Both the position numbers and the translations under genes were made by a program. 64,000 nt of DNA, from NCBI RefSeq assembly GCF_030123365.1, contig NZ_CP126107.1, positions 3,085,501 to 3,149,500 on the forward strand, given 5' to 3'. This document shows positions 44,449 to 53,647 of this stretch, piece by piece; position 1 is the first letter of the stretch, and each line of letters starts with the position of its first letter. Origin of the DNA: Neobacillus sp. SuZ13 (GTDB taxonomy: Bacteria; Bacillota; Bacilli; Bacillales; Cytobacillaceae). The notes below the pieces were generated by a model. It was not told the DNA's origin and ran no database searches. It saw only the letters and a program-made list of their open reading frames with translations.

Positions 44449-45231
44449 ATGAAATATTATGTTGTTGATGCCTTTGCAGAAAAAGTATTTGAAGGAAATC
44501 CAGCTGGGGTATGTATTATGAATGATTGGATATCAGACGAGATTATGCAGAAAATTGCAATAGAAAATAATTTATCTGAAACCGCATTTGCTGTAAAAGA
44601 GGAAAAAATATATAGGCTTCGCTGGTTTACTCCAGGAGGAGAGATCAACCTTTGTGGTCATGCAACATTAGCAACCGCATATGTGATTTTGAATTTTGTA
44701 GAAAATCAAGTGGAATCCGTTCAATTTGATACGTTGAGTGGAGTGCTTACTGTAAATAAAATAGGGGACTTGTACGAATTGGATTTCCCAGTTGTATCAT
44801 CAGAAAAGTTACCTGTGACGGAACAAATGATTGAAGCCCTAGGAGTTGTGCCAACAGAAGCCTATTTAAATAGAGACTTAGTTTTGGTATTAGAATCAGA
44901 AAAAGCCGTGAAAAATGCTGATCCTGACTTTTCAAAATTAGAAAAACTACCAGAAGGTCTTGGTGTCTGTATTACTGCTAAAGGAAATGATTGTGATTTT
45001 GTTTCCAGAGGGTTCTTCCCAAAACTAAAGGTTAATGAAGATCCTGTGACTGGTTCTTTACACTGCTGCTTGATTCCATTTTGGTCTGAGAGGCTAGAAA
45101 AAAGAGAAATGGTGGCTAAACAGTTATCCAATAGAGGCGGCACTCTGTATTGTAAACTTGAAGGGACGCGAGTGAGGATGGCCGGTAAAGCAGCCCTTTA
45201 TTCGATTGCGGATTTACATATCGGGTATTAA
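44449..45231 (+). CDS. PhzF-family isomerase/epimerase
   Basis: 260 residues, diaminopimelate-epimerase-like fold. The family base Glu44 is in NNLSETAF, and the two repeats show GGEINLCGHATLATA (about 64-78) and NEDPVTGSLHC (about 198-208). The PhzF family isomerises diverse small acids; substrate unknown. It is divergently transcribed from a MocR regulator, which probably controls it. ATG follows TTGGAGGG. Confidence 0.9.
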   Translation: MKYYVVDAFAEKVFEGNPAGVCIMNDWISDEIMQKIAIENNLSETAFAVKEEKIYRLRWFTPGGEINLCGHATLATAYVILNFVENQVESVQFDTLSGVLTVNKIGDLYELDFPVVSSEKLPVTEQMIEALGVVPTEAYLNRDLVLVLESEKAVKNADPDFSKLEKLPEGLGVCITAKGNDCDFVSRGFFPKLKVNEDPVTGSLHCCLIPFWSERLEKREMVAKQLSNRGGTLYCKLEGTRVRMAGKAALYSIADLHIGY

Positions 45232-45354
45232 GATATGAAATGCGCAAATCTGAAGAGCGACATTTATGCCGCTTTTCCACATTCGATTCCTGTGTTGACA
45301 GGTATGTTAATATAATATTATTCTGAAAATTCACAACAACCGGAGGATAAAGAC

Positions 45355-46626
45355 TTGAGACGGATTCATTATAGTTGGGTTATTTTATTGATCACATTCT
45401 TTTCTATTATTGTAGCAGGCATTGTTCGATCCTCATCCGGAGTGTTGATTGTCCCCTTGGAAAATGCATTCGGATGGGATCGGTCATTAATTTCGATGGC
45501 ATTTGCGATAAACCTTTTACTTTACGGCATTTCTGGTCCTTTTATGGCAGCGCTGGTGGAGGAAATCGGTTTAAAGAAAATGATGGTATTAGCCATGACT
45601 ACACTGCTTATCGGTGTTTTGCTCACTCTTTTAATGACGGAACCGTGGCAATTAATGATCATTTGGGGAGTAATCATTGGCCTAGGATCAGGGTTGTTCT
45701 TAACGATATTAAGCCCCTATGTTGCGAATCATTGGTTTGAAAAAAGAAGGGGACTTGCAGTTGGCATTTTGACTGCCAGTACAGCGACTGGACAGTTGAT
45801 TCTATTACCACTGTTAGCCATAATCATAGAAGAGTCTTCCTGGAAGTGGGCAATTGGTTTTATTCTTATCCTGAGCTTCATTATGTTGGTTATCATCCTA
45901 TTATTTATGAAGAATTCACCAAAAGAAATGGGGCTTCTTCGATATGGCTTGGAAGTAGAACCACCTGTACAGCAAGTTGTCGAAAAGAATAATCCGATCA
46001 TTATCGCTTTTCGTACATTGTTTGAAGCTGTAAAAGTGAAGGAATTTTGGTTACTTGCAGGCAGCTTCTTTATTTGCGGCCTTTCGACAAGTGGATTAAT
46101 TGGTACTCATTTTATTTCCTATTGTATCGGCTTTGGATTTACAGCAGTCACAGCGGCTTCGATGCTTTCGTTTATGGGGATTTTTGATTTAATTGGTACC
46201 ACTCTTTCAGGTTGGTTATCAGACAGATTCGATAACCGTTGGCTGTTGTTTTGGTATTACGGCCTAAGAGGGGCTTCACTCGTTTTACTGCCCTTTGCAC
46301 TTTCTGAAGGTTCTATTACTCTACTTGTTATTTTTTCCGTTTTTTATGGATTAGATTGGATCGCAACCGTACCGCCAACGATTAACATTTCACGGCAAAT
46401 TTTTGGAATAGAAAAAAGTGTCGTGGTCTATGGCTGGATCTTTGCGGCTCACCAATTAGGTTCTGCTGTGGCGGCAGGTGGAGCAGGGATTATCTATAAT
46501 ATCTTCACATCCTATACATGGGCATTTGTACTGGCAGGAATGTTTTGTTTGTTAGCCAGTCTATTTGTAATTGTGATTAAAAAACAAAATGTAAATGTTG
46601 AAGTGAAACAAACGTATAAAGCATAA
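45355..46626 (+). CDS. MFS transporter
   Basis: 423 residues, 12 hydrophobic helices, with the MFS loop LVEEIGLKKM and LSGWLSDRFDNRWL. It resembles the monocarboxylate/OFA-type permeases (HWFEKRRGLAVGI). TTG start 7 nt after GGAGGA. It follows phzF by 124 bp and may share its control. Substrate unknown. Confidence 0.85.
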   Translation: MRRIHYSWVILLITFFSIIVAGIVRSSSGVLIVPLENAFGWDRSLISMAFAINLLLYGISGPFMAALVEEIGLKKMMVLAMTTLLIGVLLTLLMTEPWQLMIIWGVIIGLGSGLFLTILSPYVANHWFEKRRGLAVGILTASTATGQLILLPLLAIIIEESSWKWAIGFILILSFIMLVIILLFMKNSPKEMGLLRYGLEVEPPVQQVVEKNNPIIIAFRTLFEAVKVKEFWLLAGSFFICGLSTSGLIGTHFISYCIGFGFTAVTAASMLSFMGIFDLIGTTLSGWLSDRFDNRWLLFWYYGLRGASLVLLPFALSEGSITLLVIFSVFYGLDWIATVPPTINISRQIFGIEKSVVVYGWIFAAHQLGSAVAAGGAGIIYNIFTSYTWAFVLAGMFCLLASLFVIVIKKQNVNVEVKQTYKA

Positions 46627-46753
46627 ATTAAAAAAGGCCGTATTAACCTGATACATAGAGCGATAGAGGGGACACTCATGATCCCATAAGCTGTTCATGT
46701 GGCCAGTTCGTATCGGATTCTTTTTTCGAGTATAATTAAATCGTTAAAGTTAT

Positions 46754-46790
46754 AAAGCATTTCTTTACAAAAAAAGGAATGCTTTTTTTT
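46754..46790 (+). terminator. Terminator after the MFS gene
   Basis: AAAGCATT (46754-46761) pairs with AATGCTTT (46778-46785), followed by TTTTT. Sequence between 46627 and 46753 shows other partial pairing (GATAC/GTATC) but nothing assignable. Confidence 0.75.
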
Positions 46791-46913
46791 ATTAAATAAA
46801 ATTAAAGATATACATATAACAACAAGAATATAATCAAAACCAATAAGTTTTTATTGATAAACGATAAATAATATTTTAAAATGAAATTAATATTAATTTA
46901 GTGAGGTGCTTTT

Positions 46914-47396
46914 ATGAAACAAGTTACGACACTCTTTTTAAAGGTAGCCGTTATTTTTATAGGAATCCCAGTTCTTGCTTTGTGCATCTTTTTGGTACCT
47001 GAGCTAGGGAATCTTGCAGCAAAATTACTTCCACAGTTTGCTTATATAAAATATTTCGTTTTCATCATTTTTTATGCGTCGGCGATTCCTTTTTACTTTG
47101 CTTTATATCAGGCTTTCAAACTTTTACGCTATATTGACAAAAATGAAGCTTTCTCCGATCTCTCTGTTAATGCATTAAAGAAAATCAAAAACTGTGCGAT
47201 CACAATCAGCACCTTGCATGTGCTTGCCTTACCGCTATTCTATCTCTTTGCGGAGAAAGACGATGCACCAGGTGTCATCTTTGTTGGGTTGGTTGTTCCC
47301 TTTGCTTCTTTGGTTATCGCAGTCTTTGCTGCTGTTCTCCAAAAGCTTTTAAAGGAAGCTATTGATATAAAATCGGAAAATGATTTAACAGTGTGA
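46914..47396 (+). CDS. DUF2975 membrane protein
   Basis: 160 residues with four hydrophobic helices, typical DUF2975 (FxxLRYIDKNEAFSDLSVNALKKIKNCA segment at about 75-103). DUF2975 genes are commonly paired with a small YozG-like XRE regulator, as here (47407). Function unknown. The start follows GTGAGGTG. Confidence 0.85.
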   Translation: MKQVTTLFLKVAVIFIGIPVLALCIFLVPELGNLAAKLLPQFAYIKYFVFIIFYASAIPFYFALYQAFKLLRYIDKNEAFSDLSVNALKKIKNCAITISTLHVLALPLFYLFAEKDDAPGVIFVGLVVPFASLVIAVFAAVLQKLLKEAIDIKSENDLTV

Positions 47397-47406
47397 GGTG
47401 GATAAC

Positions 47407-47622
47407 TTGGCGATTATCATTAATATTGATGTGATGCTGGCTAAAAGAAAAATGAGCGTAACTGAACTTTCGGAGCGGGTTGGAATTACGATGGCGAATC
47501 TATCTATTTTGAAAAATGGGAAAGCAAAAGCGGTTCGTTTTTCAACATTAGAAGCGATATGTAAGGCTTTGGATTGTCAACCTGGAGATATTTTAGAGTA
47601 CCAAAACGAGGAACATACTTAA
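47407..47622 (+). CDS. YozG-like XRE/Cro transcription regulator
   Basis: 71 residues from TTG 47407, 6 nt after GAGGTG. A single HTH fills the protein (SVTELSERVGITMANLSILK), followed by ALDCQPGDILEY. Such regulators are partners of DUF2975 membrane proteins; they are co-transcribed with no gap. DNA target unknown. Confidence 0.88.
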   Translation: MAIIINIDVMLAKRKMSVTELSERVGITMANLSILKNGKAKAVRFSTLEAICKALDCQPGDILEYQNEEHT

Positions 47623-47656
47623 AATACTTGGAAAATAAGATTTGATTTATGGCTTT

Positions 47657-47683
47657 GCCCTTTAAAGGAGCAGGGCTTTTTTC
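47657..47683 (+). terminator. Terminator after the XRE gene
   Basis: GCCCT (47657-47661) pairs with AGGGC (47672-47676), followed by TTTTTT. Confidence 0.65.
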
Positions 47684-47754
47684 TTTTTCATGTATCGGAG
47701 CATTAGTATAAAAAAATTTGAACTTACTAAAAAGAGAAAAAGAACATTTTATAG

Positions 47755-47779
47755 GTTTAAGATATAAATATTCGGGTAT
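47755..47779 (+). promoter_or_regulatory. SigB promoter of rsbS
   Basis: GTTTAA (47755-47760), 13-bp spacer, GGGTAT (47774-47779): an exact match to the SigB consensus GTTTAA-N12-15-GGGTAT. It is 110 bp upstream of rsbS. Confidence 0.88.
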
Positions 47780-47888
47780 GTAATCAATAGATACTTTCCC
47801 CCCTATCATCTTTTCTATTAATTTAGACTATCTAATTGATAGTCATTTTTTTTGACTTGTTGTGAGATTGAATAAATGGAGGAAAAAA

Positions 47889-48251
47889 ATGAATACAAGA
47901 ATACCAATTTTAAAATTATATAATTATCTATTTGTTTCCATTCAGTGGGAACTTGATGATCAAACAGCATTACAATTTCAAGAATTATTGCTCCAAAGAA
48001 TACATGAAACTAGTGCTAGGGGTGTGGTAATTGATTTAACGTCTGTTGATATGATTGATTCGTTTATTGCTAAGGTTCTAGGCGATGTGATTAGTATGTC
48101 CAAAATGATGGGTGTAAAAGTTGTATTAACTGGCATACAACCCGCTGTAGCGATCACGTTAGTTGAACTAGGGATTCATCTCCAAGATGTCGATACAGCA
48201 TTAGATTTAGAAAAGGGTTTAGAAATATTACAAAGGGAGTTGGGGGATTAG
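47889..48251 (+). CDS. rsbS: RsbS, stressosome STAS protein
   Basis: 120 residues, single STAS domain, nearly the length of B. subtilis RsbS (121). The segments [20 protein letters not shown] and [20 protein letters not shown] (with the phosphorylated Ser in the DSFIAK region) match closely. It scaffolds the stressosome with RsbR and holds RsbT until stress. ATG follows GGAGGAAAA. A perfect SigB promoter lies upstream. Confidence 0.96.
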   Translation: MNTRIPILKLYNYLFVSIQWELDDQTALQFQELLLQRIHETSARGVVIDLTSVDMIDSFIAKVLGDVISMSKMMGVKVVLTGIQPAVAITLVELGIHLQDVDTALDLEKGLEILQRELGD

Positions 48252-48254
48252 ATC

Positions 48255-48668
48255 ATGGGATACGAATCCTCTGTGGAAATATTATCAGAATGGGATATCG
48301 TTACAGCTAGGCAGCAAGGGAGAAACATTGCTAAAGAGCTTGGATTTGGAACAGTTGACCAGACAAGAATCACCACTGCAATTTCTGAGTTGGCACGAAA
48401 TATTTATCTATATGCAGGCAAGGGAGAGATACATTTTGAGTCTGTCAGTGCTCTTGAAAAAAGAGGTTTAAAAGTAATCGCTCTTGATCATGGCCCAGGA
48501 ATTCAGAATATTAGAAGAGCGATGGAAGATGGATATTCCACGTCTGGTGGTTTAGGGGCGGGGTTATCCGGGGTAAAACGTTTAATGGATGAATTTGATT
48601 TGACCTCAACACTTGGGAAAGGGACAACCATCCAGGTAGTAAAATGGCTTCGAGGGAGGTTTGGGTAA
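48255..48668 (+). CDS. rsbT: RsbT, serine/threonine switch kinase
   Basis: 137 residues, GHKL kinase of the stressosome. Visible ATP-site motifs are ISELARNIYLYA (N box), ALDHGPGI (G1) and GGLGAGLSGVKRL (G2). It phosphorylates RsbS and RsbR, then is released to activate RsbU. It begins 4 bp after rsbS. Confidence 0.96.
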   Translation: MGYESSVEILSEWDIVTARQQGRNIAKELGFGTVDQTRITTAISELARNIYLYAGKGEIHFESVSALEKRGLKVIALDHGPGIQNIRRAMEDGYSTSGGLGAGLSGVKRLMDEFDLTSTLGKGTTIQVVKWLRGRFG

Positions 48669-48671
48669 AAA

Positions 48672-49676
48672 ATGGATTTCAAATCGATTTTAGAATCCAG
48701 TTATCGGGAAATACTTCGCAGATATATAGAAGAATCTTCTGAAGCAGCATTGTATCAAGGACAAATGTTCAGCAGGAAATCCATTATACAGCAAATATCC
48801 CCTGAAGAAATTATTAGTATCCATTGTAAAGTCTTAAAGGATTTATTTCCTGATATTAGAGAGGAAATTTTAGCTTCGTTTGATTTTCTTATTGAATTTA
48901 TGATGAACTATGGCTTAGCCTATCAAGAGTATCAAAGCTTGAGGGACAAGCAGTTTGAAATTAAATCGGAAATTGAAATGGCTGCAAGCATACAAGAAAA
49001 CTTTTTTGAAACGTCCATTCCGAAGCTGGATGAAATTGATATTGGTGCCATTAGTGTGCCGGCGAAGAAAATAAATGGAGACTTTTATTGCTTTGTTGAG
49101 GACGAAAAAAGTATTAGTATTGCCATTGCAGATGTAATAGGCAAAGGAATTCCTGCAGCACTTTGTATGTCTATGATTAAGTATGGAATGGATAGTTTAC
49201 CAAAGTCCATAAATAATCCAAATGATGTGTTATCAAATTTAAATAGAGTCGTAGAAAATAATCTTGATTCAAGTATGTTTATTACCATGTTTTACGGAGT
49301 ATATGATTTCAGTAATCATACATTTATATATGCGGCTGCAGGGCATGAACAAGGGTTCTATTATCATGCGTCTTCTCAATCCTTTGAAGACCTTACAACA
49401 AGAGGTATGGTGTTAGGTGTACAAAAGGATATTACATATGAGCAATTTGAAAAGAAGGTTAAACCCGGAGATTTAATCGTTATGCTTTCTGATGGTGTGA
49501 CTGAATCAAGGACAGCAAAGGGATTTATTGAACGATCGATAATAACTGATTTAATTCAAACCTATATGCATTTGTCCGCACAAGAAATGGTGGAGAACAT
49601 TTATCGTGATCTCGAGAGATTACAAAATTTCGAGATAAGAGATGATTTTACGCTCATTATTTTTAAAAAGATTTAA
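48672..49676 (+). CDS. rsbU: RsbU, PP2C phosphatase activated by RsbT
   Basis: 334 residues (B. subtilis RsbU 335). The N-terminal helical RsbT-binding region (1-110) precedes a coiled linker and a PPM/PP2C domain with KINGDFYCF, DVIGKGIPAALCMS and MLSDGVTES. It dephosphorylates RsbV to free SigB. The substrate rsbV is not encoded in this window. It starts 4 bp after rsbT. Confidence 0.95.
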   Translation: MDFKSILESSYREILRRYIEESSEAALYQGQMFSRKSIIQQISPEEIISIHCKVLKDLFPDIREEILASFDFLIEFMMNYGLAYQEYQSLRDKQFEIKSEIEMAASIQENFFETSIPKLDEIDIGAISVPAKKINGDFYCFVEDEKSISIAIADVIGKGIPAALCMSMIKYGMDSLPKSINNPNDVLSNLNRVVENNLDSSMFITMFYGVYDFSNHTFIYAAAGHEQGFYYHASSQSFEDLTTRGMVLGVQKDITYEQFEKKVKPGDLIVMLSDGVTESRTAKGFIERSIITDLIQTYMHLSAQEMVENIYRDLERLQNFEIRDDFTLIIFKKI

Positions 49677-49744
49677 AGGATGTTGAATTTATCATATTAA
49701 AAACAACGAAAGTAACCAAATATCTATGAAAGGCACTGGTAAAG

Positions 49745-50359
49745 ATGCAGGGTAAAAAAATGCTTGAAAATGGCATTAATCAACATATTCAGGCAATTGC
49801 CTATCAAATTCCTAAGGAAGGTAATGAATTTAACGGGGATAGCATTTATATGAAGGTAACAGAAGATTACTTTATTTGTGCGGTTGCTGACGGTTTAGGC
49901 AGTGGGGAACATGCCTTTCATTCATCGGATGCTGTTCGCAAGGAAGTTGAAAAAAACCATGATAAAGAGGTAGAGGTATTAATCGAATATTGCAATCAGG
50001 TCCTTAAGGATAAAAGAGGTGTCACTCTATCCATTTTAAAGGCACATTTTTTACAGAAGACTTTCACCTATAGTTCAGTGGGAAACATTCAGTTTGTTCT
50101 TTCTTGCCCCTCAGGAAAGTTTATCTATCCACTGCCTATCCTGGGATATTTATCTGGAAGGCCCCAAAAATACCGATGCGAAACATATTCTTATGAAAAG
50201 GGATCAAAATTTATTATTCATACGGATGGTCTTTCGATAACCGATTTAAAGTCATTAGCAAGTTCCTCAAGTTCGATTGAAGAGATTTCTAACTATTTAG
50301 ATAACCATGTGAAAACAAGGAAAGACGACCTGACTTATATTGTAGGACAACTTTTTTAA
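49745..50359 (+). CDS. rsbX: RsbX, feedback phosphatase
   Basis: 204 residues, PP2C-like. CAVADGLGSGEHAFHSS, GYLSGRPQKYRC and IHTDGLSITD match B. subtilis RsbX. It dephosphorylates RsbS/RsbR and resets the stressosome. The start is either ATG 49745 or ATG 49760 (the latter 7 nt after AGGG). It lies between rsbU and rsbR; in B. subtilis it is after sigB. Confidence 0.93.
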   Translation: MQGKKMLENGINQHIQAIAYQIPKEGNEFNGDSIYMKVTEDYFICAVADGLGSGEHAFHSSDAVRKEVEKNHDKEVEVLIEYCNQVLKDKRGVTLSILKAHFLQKTFTYSSVGNIQFVLSCPSGKFIYPLPILGYLSGRPQKYRCETYSYEKGSKFIIHTDGLSITDLKSLASSSSSIEEISNYLDNHVKTRKDDLTYIVGQLF

Positions 50360-50389
50360 CAAAGGCTATTTCCAATTAGCCAAAAAAAT

Positions 50390-50414
50390 GTTTAATTACT
50401 CAAAATTCGGGTAT
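50390..50414 (+). promoter_or_regulatory. SigB promoter of rsbR
   Basis: GTTTAA (50390-50395), 13-bp spacer, GGGTAT (50409-50414): second exact SigB match, directly before rsbR. Confidence 0.88.
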
Positions 50415-50471
50415 TAAGGTGGAGTTACCTCTGTGAAGGGTAGAAGAGGCTTAACTAAGGAGGATGAAAAA

Positions 50472-51293
50472 TTGCAAACATTCTATGATACTAAAAATAT
50501 ATCCCAATATATTAACAATAATAAGCAGGAATTTCAGGAGAAACTATTATCGGAGGCTGTCAATGTTGCCACTAATATTGAGAGTATATTAAAAGAGGGA
50601 AATATTGATTTATTAAAAAATGCTCAAAAGCTTGTTCTTTATGTCGTGCAAGATAGAAACGAGGAACTCATTGCCTTCGCTAATGAAGAAGGCATTGCTT
50701 GGGCGAAATATTCATTAACTGTTGCGTTCAAATTAGAATGGGTACATGCAATTAGACGTACTTTATGGTATTTTATCAAACAATTTGATCAAATAAATAA
50801 GAATGTTAATTTTGCAGACAATTTTTTCGAATTGGAGCAAAAAGTTAATGATGGGATTGATGAGTTTTTAAACTCGTTCTTTATTAGTTATTCACACTAT
50901 AAAGATGAATTGATCCTTTCTCAAAGGAAATTAGTGGAACATCTTTCAGTACCTATCATACCAGTCAGCCAAACGGTAGCTGTATTGCCGTTGATTGGTA
51001 CATTTGATGCTTATCGTATGGATATTATTCAAGAAAAAGTGCTAACAGATATTGCAAAGTTAAGGATTCTGACATTAATTATTGACTTGTCAGGAATATC
51101 TGAAATGGACGAAGTAACCATAGCTCATTTTCAAAATGTGTTGATTGGTATTACGCTGATGGGGGCTAAATCCGTCATAACTGGATTACGCCCAGAACTT
51201 GTAAGACAAATGGTTCATTTAGGGATCAATCTTACTAGGTATACAGAAACAAAGGCAACCTTACAGCAAACATTAAATGATTATCTTAGTTAA
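50472..51293 (+). CDS. rsbR: RsbR-family stressosome sensor
   Basis: 273 residues from TTG 50472 (7 nt after AAGGAGGA), equal to the usual RsbR size. The N-terminal non-haem globin-like sensor (1-150) precedes a STAS domain (about 160-273): VLPLIGTFDAYR, IIDLSGISEMDEVTI, GAKSVITGLRPELVRQMVHLGI. The phosphorylated residues of RsbRA correspond to this region, with Ser in LSG where Thr is common. Its own SigB promoter precedes it; it would form stressosomes with RsbS and RsbT. Confidence 0.93.
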   Translation: MQTFYDTKNISQYINNNKQEFQEKLLSEAVNVATNIESILKEGNIDLLKNAQKLVLYVVQDRNEELIAFANEEGIAWAKYSLTVAFKLEWVHAIRRTLWYFIKQFDQINKNVNFADNFFELEQKVNDGIDEFLNSFFISYSHYKDELILSQRKLVEHLSVPIIPVSQTVAVLPLIGTFDAYRMDIIQEKVLTDIAKLRILTLIIDLSGISEMDEVTIAHFQNVLIGITLMGAKSVITGLRPELVRQMVHLGINLTRYTETKATLQQTLNDYLS

Positions 51294-51313
51294 CTAAATA
51301 AATATGTATAAAT

Positions 51314-51345
51314 ACCCGGGAAGGTTCACTTCCCGGTTTTTTTTC
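51314..51345 (+). terminator. Terminator after rsbR
   Basis: CCGGGAAG (51316-51323) pairs with CTTCCCGG (51329-51336), followed by eight T. Confidence 0.9.
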
Positions 51346-51434
51346 AAAGTCTTTTTGGGGGAAAGGCAATTCGTGAATAAGTTCTCACTTTTCAAATCAA
51401 CTTAAGAAATATACATATGAAAAGAAGGTGTATT

Positions 51435-52541
51435 ATGAAAAATTATTGGTACCGGACATTCACCATCGTATCTTTAAGCATGGCATTATTACAAATGTCA
51501 TCCTGTAGTCAGTCACAAGCAAAAGAAGAATCCAATAGAAATAAACCTCCTCGTGAGGTTCTAGGTTTCTACACAGAAAAGGAAGGAACGTATCCAGGAT
51601 CACAACCTACAGTTAATTCGCAATTCAACAGTTTAAGTATCATTGCTCCCTTTTGGTATAAGCTTGATGATAAACGCCCAGGCAGTCTTATAGATTCCGT
51701 TACAGCAGATCATAAGAGAAAGGTTATACAGAGTGCACATGAAAAACATTTAAAGGTATATATGGTTGTACATAATCTCTTTTATGAAACCGTCGAGAAG
51801 GGCAAGCAAGTAGCAAGTAATGTACTCGATAACAATAACAATCGCAATGTTTTCATTCAGAACTTACGCAATGAAATGAATCAGTTTAAATATGACGGTA
51901 TTAATATTGACATGGAAAATTTGTATTTGACTGACCGAGATTCCTTTAGTCTGCTAATAAAAAAATTGTCTGATGAACTAAATCGTGATGGAAAAGTAGT
52001 TACAGTTTCAGTCCCGGCAAATACAGGTGATTCTCGTGCTAATCCCTGGTCTCCGTGGTTTGATTACGAAAAGCTTGGCCAATTTTCAGATGGGTTAATG
52101 ATTATGACATACGATGAACACAACACAAGAACAAAACCCGGCTCAACTGCATCAGTCGATTGGACAGAAGCAACGATACGGTATGCTTTGAAACATGAAG
52201 TAGCACCATCAAAAATTTTTCTGGGTATCGCTGGTTATGGATGGGACTGGGATACAACCGCAGGCAAAGCCAGATATAGCTCTTATGAGGAGTTAATGGA
52301 TCATAAAGTAAAATATAAAGCGAAAGTTCTATGGGACTCCCATTCGAAAACACCTCATTTCAGTTACGTGGATGAAGAACATCATAGCCACCAGGCTTGG
52401 TTTGAGAATAGCCATAGTCTGCGGTTTAAGCTAAACCTTGTAGAGAAATATAACTTACGGGGAATCGGTGTTTGGCGGCTCGGTTTGGAAGACCCTATGT
52501 ACTGGAAGACTATACCCGAGAAAATAAAAGTTAAAAAGTGA
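51435..52541 (+). CDS. GH18 glycosidase lipoprotein
   Basis: 368 residues from ATG 51435 after GAAGGTG; a signal peptide ending in a lipobox-like MSSC (Cys near 24) predicts membrane anchoring. The GH18 motif DGINIDMEN holds catalytic Glu161. The family includes chitinases and spore cortex-lytic SleL/YaaH; no LysM domain is present. The QAWFENSHSLRFKLNLV and YNLRGIGVWRLG segments are typical of the YaaH/YdhD group. A peptidoglycan substrate is more likely than chitin. Confidence 0.85.
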   Translation: MKNYWYRTFTIVSLSMALLQMSSCSQSQAKEESNRNKPPREVLGFYTEKEGTYPGSQPTVNSQFNSLSIIAPFWYKLDDKRPGSLIDSVTADHKRKVIQSAHEKHLKVYMVVHNLFYETVEKGKQVASNVLDNNNNRNVFIQNLRNEMNQFKYDGINIDMENLYLTDRDSFSLLIKKLSDELNRDGKVVTVSVPANTGDSRANPWSPWFDYEKLGQFSDGLMIMTYDEHNTRTKPGSTASVDWTEATIRYALKHEVAPSKIFLGIAGYGWDWDTTAGKARYSSYEELMDHKVKYKAKVLWDSHSKTPHFSYVDEEHHSHQAWFENSHSLRFKLNLVEKYNLRGIGVWRLGLEDPMYWKTIPEKIKVKK

Positions 52542-52633
52542 TGGAATGATCCTCCAAATCCTTTTGCGATTGTTAAATTTGATAAAAACACCATTTAAGC
52601 CATAAAAAGGGGCTTGTTTGGAGAAAAGTTTAA

Positions 52634-52698
52634 TTGACAAGTGAAGCTATTCAGTAATACTATATACTAGTAGTCAGTAATATTGAATATCAGTAACA
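52634..52698 (+). promoter_or_regulatory. padR promoter and operator
   Basis: TTGACA at 52634-52639 and TACTAT at 52658-52663 form a promoter. CAGTAA occurs at 52652, 52674 and 52691; the block AGTAATATTGAATATCAGT (52675-52693) recurs before the ABC gene at 53564-53582. It is the likely PadR operator. Confidence 0.6.
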
Positions 52699-52760
52699 CA
52701 AAATACCCGTGTTACAGAGTACTGAAAAAAATATACGTAAAATATAATGGAGGTAAAAAA

Positions 52761-53105
52761 TTGGAAAATATCACGGAAATGCTGAAAGGGGTGCTTGAGG
52801 GGTGTGTGCTTGAAATCATCAGCCGTGGCGAAACTTACGGCTATGAAATCACCCAACAGCTGCGCGAACTTGGCTTCAATGATGTAGTTGAAGGGACAGT
52901 TTATACGATTACCATGCGGCTTGAGAAGAACAATTTGGTGGACATCGAGAAAAAGCCATCCACTATGGGACCGCCGAGAAAATTTTACACACTCAACGCA
53001 GCAGGTCAAGAGCAGCTTAAAATTTTTTGGAAAAAATGGGATTTCGTCTCAAGTAAACTTAACGAACTTAAATCTAAAATTAAATTAAAAGGAGAAGTCA
53101 TATGA
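52761..53105 (+). CDS. PadR-family repressor
   Basis: 114 residues from TTG 52761 (7 nt after GGAGG). PadR winged helix: [22 protein letters not shown] and [20 protein letters not shown]. It is followed, with a 4-bp ATGA overlap, by DUF1048 and then by an ABC exporter. This gene order (padR, DUF1048, ABC) is typical of drug-inducible efflux modules. Confidence 0.92.
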   Translation: MENITEMLKGVLEGCVLEIISRGETYGYEITQQLRELGFNDVVEGTVYTITMRLEKNNLVDIEKKPSTMGPPRKFYTLNAAGQEQLKIFWKKWDFVSSKLNELKSKIKLKGEVI

Positions 53106-53443
53106 GTATTTTTGAAAAAATTATCGGAAGTTTGGAAGACAAGCGGGAATGGAAGGCGATGGAGGCGCGTTCGAAGGCACTTCCAAATGAGTATCGCAAT
53201 GCTTACAAAGCTATCCAAAAATATATGTGGACTGCTGGTGGTGGTCCTACCAACTGGAAGGACACCAGCCGTATCTTTTTCGGCATTCTAGAACTCTTCG
53301 AGGAAGGTGCAGCGGAAGGCAAGAAAGTCACAGACCTCACGGGCAAGGACGTGGCTGCTTTCTGCGACGACCTAGTGAAGGATGAGGATACTTGGAAGGA
53401 TAAGTATCGCAAGAAGTTGAACGATACCATTGGTCGTGGCTAA
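53102..53443 (+). CDS. DUF1048 protein
   Basis: 113 residues, soluble and helical. [21 protein letters not shown] and [26 protein letters not shown] match DUF1048, usually encoded between PadR and an ABC transporter; role unknown. ATG overlaps the padR stop and follows AAAAGGAG. Confidence 0.9.
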   Translation: MSIFEKIIGSLEDKREWKAMEARSKALPNEYRNAYKAIQKYMWTAGGGPTNWKDTSRIFFGILELFEEGAAEGKKVTDLTGKDVAAFCDDLVKDEDTWKDKYRKKLNDTIGRG

Positions 53444-53563
53444 CGGCGAATGCCTAGTGGATTTCGCCAAAAGTAAATTCAATCAAATCATACCTACTGA
53501 ATAGTTGGTTACAAATGTAATGTGTCACCTTCACTATTCAGTTATATTTTTAATTCAGTAGTA

Positions 53564-53590
53564 AGTAATACAGAATATCAGTCATACTGA
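53564..53590 (+). promoter_or_regulatory. Second PadR operator before the ABC exporter
   Basis: AGTAATACAGAATATCAGTC at 53564-53583 repeats the padR operator core (AGTAATAxxGAATATCAGT) and continues to ATACTGA. It suggests PadR controls the ABC genes directly. Confidence 0.6.
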
Positions 53591-53647
53591 GTAGGGAGAA
53601 TAGGTAATCTAGCGCCTTGCTGCGCTTTTTATAAGGAGGAAAAAAGT

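Noticed and set aside
46640..46730. Possible structured RNA after the MFS gene (GATAC/GTATC, GGCC/GGCC)
   Set aside because: The pairings cross each other and do not match a riboswitch class I know; a normal terminator follows at 46754.
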